From Thraustochytrium sp. TN22 (lineage: Eukaryota; Sar; Bigyra; Thraustochytrida; Thraustochytriidae), in contig JABLUY010000145.1 of NCBI GenBank assembly GCA_013306675.1, positions 33,876-97,875 on the forward strand: a DNA stretch of 64,000 nucleotides, in the 5' to 3' direction. Made by a program: the position numbers and the translations under genes. Of the stretch, positions 25,251 to 33,800 are shown piece after piece. A model generated the notes under the pieces. The model ran no database searches. It was given only the letters and a program-made list of their open reading frames with translations, and was not told the DNA's origin. Position 1 is the stretch's first letter. Every line of letters starts with the position of its first letter.

Positions 25251-27239
25251 TCAGAGCTGGTAGGCCTGGCGGAGCAGGTTGCGGCCTGAGCCGGGCGTGA
25301 CGCCCTGGCCCATGCTCTGCATGCCCTGCTGACCAGCGGCGTACGAGGCGCGGTAGGAGCCATCGGGGTCGGCTATGTTGGTGGCAAAAGGAATGTCGTC
25401 GGGGGCCTGCAGGGGAGGGTTGGGGCGGATGCCGCGCTTGGTAAAGTACTGGACGATCTGCTCGGGCACCTCGGCCAGCGTGCGCTTGGCGAGGAGAGCG
25501 CCGTTGTTGCGGCACTCGGAGAAGGGGACGAACTGGACGAGGTCGCGGGAGGACTTCTTGCCCGAGGAGCTGGTGAGCACGAGGTCGTCGGCATCGAGGT
25601 ACTCCATGCGCGAGAAATCCGCTTGGCCGACGCCGACGATGACGATGGAGAGCGGGAGGTCGGCGCCGTGGACGAGCTGGTCGATGGTCTGCTGCATGTC
25701 CATGACAGCGCCGTCGGTGAGCAGGAGCAGGATGTGGTAGGTCTGGGCCTGCTGGCTCTGCTCCGGGTTGTAGGCCTGGCGGTTTACCTCGGCCAACAGG
25801 GGCGCAAAGTACGTCGGGCCGCTGAGGCGCGCGTAGGCGAGCGCGGTCTGGTAGGCTTCCATAACGCCCTGGACGCCGCGCACCTCGGGACGAGACGGGT
25901 CGCCGGTGAGCGGGAAGCAGTGGCTGACCTGGCCGCCGACGTTGGCGCCAAAGCCGTAGACCGGGATGAGGCCGTCCGAGTCGTACGCGGAGAGGATGCG
26001 GGCCGTGGCCTCGATGGCCGTCTGGTAGGCGTTCGGGTAGCCGGGCGCCGCGTAGTGCAGCGAAGTAGGCTGCTGCGGGTCGCCGTTGCTGGCCGTGAAG
26101 TCGATGGCGACCGAGAGCGAGATGTCGAGGCCACCGGCAATGTACTCGAGCATGCGGCGCGTGGGCGGCTCCCAGTGGCGCGCCGCGAGGACCTCGAGCT
26201 CGCCCGAGTTCTTGTAGGAGGACTTTTGGTACTTGCGACGCGTCGGGGGGTGCTTGACGTCGAAGCGCGTGCCCCGGCCGGCCGCGGACATGAGGTCCCT
26301 GACGGTGAGGTGCGCGTCGCCGATGAGGTCGTGCTTGCTGCCCTCGTCGTAGTCCCAGACGCGGATGCGCAGCGGCTCGTCCAAGTTGCCGCGGCAGAGC
26401 TTGCCCAGCGGCATCTTGAGCGGCTTCCAAACCGGGTGGCTGTTGCTTTTGTGCCACTCGCTGCGGTACACGCCGGCCCAGTCGTCCGGGCCGGAGCCCA
26501 GCTTGCGCTCGATGACAAAGTACGGGTCGGACCGCCCCAGGCCGCCCCAGTCCTTGTTGGCGAGCTTGTGCGCGCGCAGTTGCAGTTCTAGTGAGCCACC
26601 GCCGGCACTCTGCGTCCGCTCGCCCGTGATGGTCACGAAACCACGGTCCTTGCGGCCCTCCGGGTCCTTGTTCTTGACGAGGCGCACTTGCAGCTTGTGG
26701 CCTGGCGACCCCATGACGGTGCCGAGCGTGACGACGGCCTCGCCGATGAAGTCGTGCGCCTTCATGCGGTCATGGTCGAAGACGCGCACGCGCAGCTGCT
26801 GCTCCTCTTCAAAGAGGAAGCGCGCCTCGAAGCTCTCGGGCCATCTCCCCGTCGACAGGTTCTGCAGGTGCTCGGTCTGGCCCAGCTTGCGCCACTGCCC
26901 GTCCAGCGGGGACCGCATCTCCACCAGCGCAAATGGGTCCGACTTGCTCATGAGGTCGCGCGACTTGAGCCCCTGAAATGCAAAGTGCAAGCTCACCGTG
27001 CAGCCGCGATCGTCGTCCTCGCTCGTCGCGGTGGCCGTCATGGCCGCCGCGGCCGCGGCCACCTCATGCGGCGCCGTGGCTTGGCGCGCATACGGCGCGT
27101 GCGCGCCCGGCGGCGGTGGTGGTGGCGGCGGCGGCGCGGACGGCGGCGCGGACGGCGGCGGTGCCGCCGTCACTGCGTATGCTGCATACTGCTGCTGCTG
27201 GCCTGGCTGGCCCTGCTGCTGGCCAGGATAGTAGCTCAT
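25251..27239 (-). CDS. Copine
   Basis: A 662-residue copine, a calcium-dependent phospholipid-binding protein that moves to membranes when calcium rises. The N terminus (1-75) is Gln- then Pro-rich and has an Ala run. C2A (about 80-205) shows GLKSRDLMSKSDPFALV and VFDHDRMKAHDFIGE; C2B (about 215-345) shows HKLANKDWGGLGRSDPYFVI and VWDYDEGSKHDLIGD, so the Asp calcium ligands are present in both. The copine von Willebrand A-like domain follows, with the MIDAS-type motif AIDFTASNGDP, IPVYGFGANVGG and ILLLLTDGAVMDM. The C-terminal tail is short and Gly/Gln-rich. The ATG at 27239 is the first in frame. It shares a divergent 738-base promoter region with MAD2. Confidence 0.96.
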   Translation of the reverse strand: MSYYPGQQQGQPGQQQQYAAYAVTAAPPPSAPPSAPPPPPPPPPGAHAPYARQATAPHEVAAAAAAMTATATSEDDDRGCTVSLHFAFQGLKSRDLMSKSDPFALVEMRSPLDGQWRKLGQTEHLQNLSTGRWPESFEARFLFEEEQQLRVRVFDHDRMKAHDFIGEAVVTLGTVMGSPGHKLQVRLVKNKDPEGRKDRGFVTITGERTQSAGGGSLELQLRAHKLANKDWGGLGRSDPYFVIERKLGSGPDDWAGVYRSEWHKSNSHPVWKPLKMPLGKLCRGNLDEPLRIRVWDYDEGSKHDLIGDAHLTVRDLMSAAGRGTRFDVKHPPTRRKYQKSSYKNSGELEVLAARHWEPPTRRMLEYIAGGLDISLSVAIDFTASNGDPQQPTSLHYAAPGYPNAYQTAIEATARILSAYDSDGLIPVYGFGANVGGQVSHCFPLTGDPSRPEVRGVQGVMEAYQTALAYARLSGPTYFAPLLAEVNRQAYNPEQSQQAQTYHILLLLTDGAVMDMQQTIDQLVHGADLPLSIVIVGVGQADFSRMEYLDADDLVLTSSSGKKSSRDLVQFVPFSECRNNGALLAKRTLAEVPEQIVQYFTKRGIRPNPPLQAPDDIPFATNIADPDGSYRASYAAGQQGMQSMGQGVTPGSGRNLLRQAYQL

Positions 27240-27730
27240 GGCCAGACGCAAGCCACGAAGAAAGAAGGCGGCTCGATGCGGTTCTGCCCGCGCGGCGTCC
27301 CGTCCGCGGCCACGCCTGCGCCGTCAACGTCGGCGTCGGCGTCGGCGTCGGGGTCGGGCGACCGAAGCGGAGAGGTGCCAGCGCGCCGGCTCGGCCTCGG
27401 AACCCTCCCGGCCGCCACGGCGAGCGAGCCCGCAGGAGCCGCTCGGCGGCGGCGGTGCTGGCGGCCGGCCGGCCAGCCAGCCAGCCAGCCCGCGCTCCGC
27501 CGCGCCCGCCTGGTGGGGCCGCGCGAGAGCGGCGAGAGCGGCGCGCGCGCGGCCTCGTCCGCCTCGGCGATCTGATCTGTCTGTCCAGCTGAGCCGGGCG
27601 GCGGCCCGCGCAACGCGCGCCGCGGCGTGCGCAACGCAACTCGCGCGGCGCCGAACGGCGAATTTGCGTTGCGCAGAAAACCGCCGCGAGCGAGCACGCC
27701 CCGCGGGGAGCGTCTTGCAACTGGCGCAGC

Positions 27731-27755
27731 GGGGCGGGGCGGGGCGGGGCGGGGC
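27731..27755. repeat. (GGGGC)n pentanucleotide repeat
   Basis: Five tandem GGGGC units in the copine/MAD2 divergent promoter. Sp1-like GC boxes are embedded; G-quadruplex formation is possible on the plus strand. Confidence 0.8.
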
Positions 27756-27926
27756 TGGCGACGCTGGCCGCGAGCATACTTGCATTGCAAACTCGGTCCT
27801 TGATTGGGCCTGCTCTGCTCTGCCGTGCTGTGGTCGGTGCTCTGGCCGGTGCTCTGGGTGGCGGGCGAGCGATCCTCCTATTGTCTGCGTGAGGGTCTGG
27901 TCTGCGACGCGACGCGACGCGACGTG

Positions 27927-27930
<4 letters not shown>

Positions 27931-27968
<38 letters not shown>

Positions 27969-27970
27969 CA
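27931..27970. repeat. (CAGG)n tetranucleotide repeat in the MAD2 leader
   Basis: About ten GGCA units in tandem, ending 7 bases before the MAD2 start codon, so almost certainly within the transcribed leader. Confidence 0.9.
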
Positions 27971-27977
27971 AGCCGAA

Positions 27978-28616
27978 ATGGCGACCGCGCAGGCGACCTC
28001 GAATGAGATCACGCTCAAGGGGTCCACGGAGATCGTGACGGAGTTCTTCGGGTACAGCATCAACAGCATCCTGTACCAGCGGGGCATCTACCCGCCGGAG
28101 ACCTTCAAGAGGGTGAGCAAGTACGGGCTGGCGCTGCTGGTGACGGAGGATGAGTACCTTTCCGGGTACCTGCAGCAGGTGCTCAAGCAGCTGGAGCAGT
28201 GGCTCATGGATGGCACTGTGCAGAAGCTCGTGCTGGTCATCACCGGCGTCGAGACCAAGGAGGTGCTGGAGCGCTGGGTCTTCAACGTTGAGGCCGACAA
28301 GTCCGTGACGGCGGCCGCCGACCCACTCGCTGTCACCAAGCAGAAGTCGCGCAAGGAGATCATGAACGAGATCCAGGCCATCATCCGCCAGATCACCGCC
28401 TCCGTCACCTTTCTCCCGCTCCTCAACGAGCCGTGCACCTTCGACCTGCTCGTGCACACCGACAGCGATGCCGAGGTCCCGCAGACCTGGGAGGAGTCCG
28501 ACGCCAAGCACATTGCCAACGCCACCGACGTCAAGCTGCGCAGCTTCACCACCAAGATCCACAAGGTCGATACCTGCGTCAGCTACCGCAACTGCGACGA
28601 CGACGACGACATTTGA
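27978..28616 (+). CDS. MAD2: Spindle assembly checkpoint protein MAD2
   Basis: A 212-residue HORMA-domain protein, the expected length for MAD2 (about 205). MAD2 binds MAD1 and CDC20 and delays anaphase until kinetochores are attached. Diagnostic segments: ITLKGSTEIVTEFFGYSINS, ILYQRGIYPPETFKRVSKYG, QQVLKQLEQWL, KLVLVITGVETKEVLERWVF and the C-terminal safety-belt sequence RSFTTKIHKVDTCVSYRN. The protein ends in a short Asp run. The ATG at 27978 starts immediately after a CAGG repeat. Nothing in the fold is missing. Confidence 0.97.
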   Translation: MATAQATSNEITLKGSTEIVTEFFGYSINSILYQRGIYPPETFKRVSKYGLALLVTEDEYLSGYLQQVLKQLEQWLMDGTVQKLVLVITGVETKEVLERWVFNVEADKSVTAAADPLAVTKQKSRKEIMNEIQAIIRQITASVTFLPLLNEPCTFDLLVHTDSDAEVPQTWEESDAKHIANATDVKLRSFTTKIHKVDTCVSYRNCDDDDDI

Positions 28617-28867
28617 GTGTGTCTTTGAATCCCCCGCCGTCTGCACGCACCACCACGACTTTTCTTTCCACCACAGCGGGAGAGCTCAAGCGAGCTCCCC
28701 TCTTGAGCGATTATCTGTGTACAATCTGATCAGGCCCCTGTTCCATGCATGGCATGCCTTGTAGTATCATCGCGGCGCTGACCTTGGCCGGCATCCACCC
28801 CGTCCCGTCCCGTCCCATCCACGGTACGGCATGGCACGGCACGGCACGGCACGGATCTTTTTCTTCG

Positions 28868-29869
28868 TCACGTAAAGTCGTCCACATCAAAGGGCTCGTC
28901 GTCAGGGTCGCTCTCCGCGTCCACACCCGCCGGGTGCGATTGAGAAGTAGGAGGATGCGCCGCCGCGGGTGGCGGCTTGGGCGGCTGCTGCAGCGGCGCT
29001 TCCGGCGCGGAGCGCCTCCGGCGTTTGGGGTCCGGCGCCGCGCCATCGGCCACCACCACGACATCCTCCGCATCCGCACCACTGTCTACAGGCGCTGCAG
29101 CAAGCTCAGCGCCGTCTTGACGACACCTGGCGCGCATCCAAGGCACGCCAGCGTCAAAGACGAGGAAGAGCACGATCCACCGCAGGTCGGCGGCCGAGGT
29201 GGCCGAGGCGATGAGGTGCTTGGTATCGAAGAACCGCGTCGCCGTCGAGGTCTGATAGGCCTCCGCCGCCGCGTCGCTCCCACCCAGCATCTGCGAGACC
29301 ACGCGCAGGCAGGAGGAGTCCTTGTTGACGGCCTCCGTCAGCAGGTCGCGCAGCGCCGCGAGCGAGCGCTCCTGCAGGCGCGCCTCGAGCGCGCGAAAGC
29401 GGTCCAGCCAGGCGCGCGGGCCGTCGTCCAGCGCCGCGGCGTCCGCGCCGGCCTCCGCGCCGGCGTCCTCCTCGGGCTTGTAGGCGTCGGCGAGCCAGCT
29501 GGGCCTCTTGAGCGCGCGCGGCCTCACGACCTCCTGCACGGCCGCCGCGTGCTTGCAGTAGCCCGGGCGCGTGTCCGGGCACGAGCACATGCAGAGCGGC
29601 GGCGCGCCCACGCCCTTGGCCCAGCGCAGCACGACGGCGTACGCCGGCGCGCGGCCGTCGCCCGCGGCGCCCGCGGCGCCCGCGGCGCTGGAGACCGCGG
29701 CGTCCACGCCGGCGGCCCAGCGCCCGCGCAGCACGCGCACGGCGCCGCAGCGGGCCAGCGCGGCGCCGCGCTCCTCGGCGGCGGCCGCCGCGCGCGCGCG
29801 CCAGCCGCCCGTCGCCATGCGCGCGCGCGCGGGGGCGGAGTTGCTCTGGGTCTGGCCGGAGCATGACAT
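28868..29869 (-). CDS. SWIM-type zinc finger protein
   Basis: A 333-residue protein with one SWIM zinc finger (CxCx7CxH: CSCPDTRPGYCKH) preceded by the strand pair expected for SWIM domains (AYAVVLRWAKGVGAPPLCMC). After it comes a helical region (about 165-245) with WLDRFRALEARLQERSLAALR and TRFFDTKHLIASATSAADLR, then a basic patch (KRRRRS) likely to be a nuclear signal and an acidic tail ending DDEPFDVDDFT. SWIM fingers bind DNA or protein; one member (SWS1/ZSWIM7) acts with RAD51 paralogues, but nothing here proves that role. I took the ATG at 29869; a second in-frame ATG at 29818 is equally possible. Confidence 0.72.
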   Translation of the reverse strand: MSCSGQTQSNSAPARARMATGGWRARAAAAAEERGAALARCGAVRVLRGRWAAGVDAAVSSAAGAAGAAGDGRAPAYAVVLRWAKGVGAPPLCMCSCPDTRPGYCKHAAAVQEVVRPRALKRPSWLADAYKPEEDAGAEAGADAAALDDGPRAWLDRFRALEARLQERSLAALRDLLTEAVNKDSSCLRVVSQMLGGSDAAAEAYQTSTATRFFDTKHLIASATSAADLRWIVLFLVFDAGVPWMRARCRQDGAELAAAPVDSGADAEDVVVVADGAAPDPKRRRRSAPEAPLQQPPKPPPAAAHPPTSQSHPAGVDAESDPDDEPFDVDDFT

Positions 29870-30143
29870 GACACGACAAGACAAGAGACGCCGACGTGGC
29901 AAAGCGCCTCCGCTCCATCCCGGCGCGCCGACCTCGCTCGGCCTCTCGCGCGGCGGCGGCGGCGGCAGGCGCGGCGGCGGCAGGCGCGGCGGCGGCGCGC
30001 GGCGGGCGCTCGGCGCGAGCGCGGCGGGCCACGTGGCCGGGGCGCGCGGCGAGGGCCGCGGCAGCGCGGGGCAGAGCGCCAAGAAGGCGGCGGCGGCAGC
30101 GAGGGCGGCGGCGCGCGGCGCGCGGCGCGAGGAGGGAGGCAGG

Positions 30144-30821
30144 ATGCGGGACGACGACGAGACGAGCGTGCCGATGGCGCGCGCCGTGGACGGCGAGTCG
30201 GCGCTGGAGAAGGGCGAGATGTCGCCGAGCGCAGAGGCCACGGCGCACGCGCGGCTGTCGCAGCTGATCGCGCTGGGGTCCGGCGCGGCGCGCTACGCCA
30301 AGGCGGTGAACCCGCTGCAGGGGCTCAACAGCGTGGCGGACGCCACGGCCAAGATCCGGAGCGAGGCCAAGGACCTCGTGGACCCGCGCGGCTTCAGCAA
30401 GCCCGTCACGCGCTCCGAGTGGACGGCGCGCCTCAGCGCCAACGCGCAGCACTTCCGCCTGTCCTACTCCATCATCTACGTGCTCACGCTCGCCTATTTC
30501 GTGCTCACCTCTCCATGGCTCATCTTCGAGCTCGGGCTCATCGCGGGGCTCTGGGCCTTCTTCTTCCGCGTGCACAAGGCGGAGGACGTCATCAAGATCG
30601 GCAAGTATCAGCTGGGCCGCAACGAGAAGTTCATGGTGCTCCTCCCGCTCACCGTATTTGTCATCTTCTTCGGCGGCATCATCTCCACCATCATGTCCAT
30701 CATTTTCACCGCCTCCTTCTTTGCGGGCCTGCACGCCTCCTTTCGCCAGCCCGTCGAGCCCGATCCGCTGGACGCGCTCGACGGCCCGGGTCTGAACCCG
30801 CCGCCGCCCCAGTTTGTTTGA
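30144..30821 (+). CDS. PRA1 family protein (prenylated Rab acceptor)
   Basis: A 225-residue membrane protein of the PRA1/Yip3 family, found in Golgi and ER membranes where it helps place prenylated Rab GTPases. A hydrophilic N terminus leads to the PRA1 core: DPRGFSKPVTRSEWTARLSA, then paired hydrophobic segments FRLSYSIIYVLTLAYFVLTS and PWLIFELGLIAGLWAFFF, a short hydrophilic loop, and a second pair FMVLLPLTVFVIFFGGII and IMSIIFTASFFAGLHASF. The C terminus ends in a Pro-rich PPPPQFV. The ATG at 30144 lies 274 bases from the divergent SWIM-finger gene. Its stop codon is only 68 bases from the stop of the convergent armadillo gene. Confidence 0.92.
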   Translation: MRDDDETSVPMARAVDGESALEKGEMSPSAEATAHARLSQLIALGSGAARYAKAVNPLQGLNSVADATAKIRSEAKDLVDPRGFSKPVTRSEWTARLSANAQHFRLSYSIIYVLTLAYFVLTSPWLIFELGLIAGLWAFFFRVHKAEDVIKIGKYQLGRNEKFMVLLPLTVFVIFFGGIISTIMSIIFTASFFAGLHASFRQPVEPDPLDALDGPGLNPPPPQFV

Positions 30822-30889
30822 CCTGACGATGATGATGATGATGCACCAACCATGAAAAGAATATTCGTACACGTATCATGATGCTGTGA
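30822..30889. other. 68-base convergent spacer
   Basis: This is all that separates the PRA1 stop from the stop of the 1410-residue armadillo gene. It contains a (GAT)n run and is locally AT-richer. The 3' UTRs of the two genes must overlap. Confidence 0.7.
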
Positions 30890-33800
30890 TCAACTGGGCG
30901 CTTGATTCGACGTTGTGCGCGCTGCCGCTGGTGCTGGTGCTGGTGCTGCTGCTGCTGGACGCCGCCCCGGCGGCCGCGTCTGGCGCAGGTCCAGTCGCGG
31001 CCTACGAAACGCGCTCGCACTCGGCACTGGTGTCGCCTCCAGCGAACTCGCCGCGCTCAGCCCCAGGCCGAGCAACGCCGAGGACTCCGCAGCCGCCGGC
31101 AGAACGCCGACGCCTTGCTCGGCATCTTGATGAGGAGGCCGCCGCGGCGGCCGCCGCGCGCGCGACGGTGACGCCACCTCCGCCTTGCGCTGCAGGCGTC
31201 GCTGCGGCATCTTGAGGACCAGGCCGAGCTCCGCGCGATCTCCGAACGGATTGGCGATGTGGTCCGTCAGGTCCTCGCGGAGCGCTTCCTCGTCCACCAC
31301 CTCGCGCACGAGTGGCTCGGCCATCGCCGCTTCCGCCGACGGGTCGCCCACCAGCGCTATTTTGCGGGCCACCTCCGGGCCGAAGCGCAAGGCCAGATTG
31401 AGGCCCTCCAACACGACGCGCGCCATCTCACCGACGGTCGGCTGGCCCGTGAGCACGCGCGAGGGCGAAACCTGGCCGCTCGCCTTACGGCCCGCCAACC
31501 GCTGCAAGACCACCGCGATGCCCTCGTCGAGGACGCGGCCCTGGTGCGCGCCCATCATGTAGCCGACCACGGCGTGCAAGATGCGCAGCGCCTGCGCCAG
31601 GAGCGCGTCCGCCTCGGCGTCGTCGCGCGCGTCCAGCTCCTCCAGGACCGCCCCGAGCGTCTGCACGGCCCCGCCGCGCACGAGCTTGGGCACCGCCACG
31701 AGCTCGTCCTCGGCCAGCTGCGCGAGGGCCACCAGCGCGTGCAGGCGCACGCGCCCGGGCAGGTGCGAACCGGCAGCTAGCGCGAAGAGCGGCTTGCTGC
31801 AGTTGTACCTGCCGCGGAGCACCATCTCGTTGCACGAGCCGTGGACCGGGTGGCTCGTGTTGGCCACGCGCGCGATGACGAGCGCAGCCTCGCCGTGCAG
31901 CCGCGGGTCCGCGGCCGGGCTCAGCAGGCACAGCACGTCCAGCGCCTGTCGCAGGGCGTCGCTTGCGAGGAGTGCGACCTTGCCGCTCAGAGCTCGCGCC
32001 AGAGCGGCGCACATGGTGAAGAAGCTGGCGGGCACCGCCGCGAGCCGCGCAGCCTGCTCCGGGACAGGACGCTGGTCTTCCCCAACTTCGCTGCGCCCGG
32101 GCAGGAGCCGCTCCATCACCTGTACGGCACCACGGCGAAGCATGGCACGTGCGCCGGGGTACGTGCTCGCGAGACGGCTGACTGCGTAGCAAATAGCGGC
32201 CTGCACTTCCACGTCGGCAGCGTTCCCGAGGCCGGCCAGGAGCGAGGCGCCGCAGGCCTCCACAATTGCTTCCGCCAGCGCCCTGGCCCCGGGCGACCGC
32301 AGCCGCGACTGCATATCCACCCAGCCCAGCCCGCGCAGGCCCTGCTCCGAGGCCCGCTTTGCGTTCTTGCGCGCCCGGGACACCACGATGCGCGCTTCAG
32401 CCTCGACGTCGTCCTCGCACGCCTCGAGGAGGTCGTCCTCGCATTCCGCCGCGGACCGCGGCTCCGAGACCAGGTCCGTGACGGCCTCCTTCTCAAGGCC
32501 TTGAAATGGGCAGAGCGCTGCTAGGAGTGTCGCGGCGCGGCAGCACAGCTCGCGTTCCAGGGCGTCACGCGCCGCGGCGTGTTGCGCCACCACCGAGCCC
32601 ACCAGCGCCACCAGCCCGTGCTCCTGCAGCACTCGCGCCACCGTCGGGCACGCGCTGCCTCGTGCCACGGCACACAGAGCCTGGCAGCCAGTCGCCGCGC
32701 CGGCCAGCAGCAGGTCGTGGGACGACTCCGGCAGCCAGCTCGCATGCTTCTCCTTTCTCTTGTCATCGTCACCGTCATCCTCACCGTCATCGACTTTGTC
32801 ATCGTCATCGTCATCGTCGACGCCGCCGTTGTCTTTGCTTCGCTCGTTCCGCAATGTCGCCAGGATGCGCACGGGCTCCGCGAGCCGCAGGATCTGACGC
32901 TCTGTCGAAACAGACACGAGCACCCCAGGCCCACAGACTGCGCTGGCACGCCCCAGCGTCAGCGCAGCGACTGACGAGAGCTCCATGCGGTCCAGATTGG
33001 CCTGGGGCTCCGAGTCGAAGAGGAAGCTGAGGAGCGCGTCCAGCGCGTGATACTGGTCTACGAGTGTCTCGAAGGCGCGCTTCGCCGCTGACGTCGGCTG
33101 CAGCGAGACCAGCGCCAGGAGGCTCGCTTCGGCGCAGCGACGCACCTCCGCCTCGCCTGCGAAAACGTCAAGCTCCAGCACACCGAGCAGAGGTCGTTGC
33201 AGACGATCGGGCACCGGGCGTTGGCGTTCCGCGCCGCGAACCCCAGAGGCGCTGGTCATGCTTGGCGGGTGCAACTGCACAGGCCGCTCGCCCTGACACG
33301 CCAGAACCACGAGCGCGAGCAGCCCGTGAGCGCCGCCCACGGCGCGTAAGATACGCCGGGGCAAACCAGCGTCCACAAGGACCTTACGCGTGACACTGCA
33401 GGCGCCGAGCTGGGCCAGCAGCTGCAGAGTCGCCACACGGAGACCTGCGGTGTCTTCATCTTGTAGGTTTGCCACGAGCGCTCGCACAAATTGCTCGCGG
33501 CGAAGGGTGAGGCGCTCTTGGTAGCCGCCACTCAGCTCGTGCAACGTCCGTTTCTCCTGCACGCACGCCACCTGGGGGTTGCACAGGCCGCTGGCCAGCT
33601 TCAGGAGCACCATGGTGGCGCCCAGGCGCACAATGCCATCTGGGGCCTGTAGTTGCATGCGAAGCCACCGCAAAAGGCCGCCGTCGCGCCGCCGGTCCAC
33701 GGCGCGCTGCGCGGCGTCCACCACGCGCCAGCCCAGATCCAACCCGCGCCGAAGCGAGCTCAGCGGCGGCCCCACAATGCTCACCTTGCGCGGCGATCCG

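Larger units (their letters stand above)
27240..27977. other. Divergent promoter region (copine / MAD2)
   Basis: No gene. It contains a (GGGGC)n run (27731-27755), several CGCAACG copies at about 27609-27680, and a (CAGG)n run directly before the MAD2 ATG. Confidence 0.5.
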
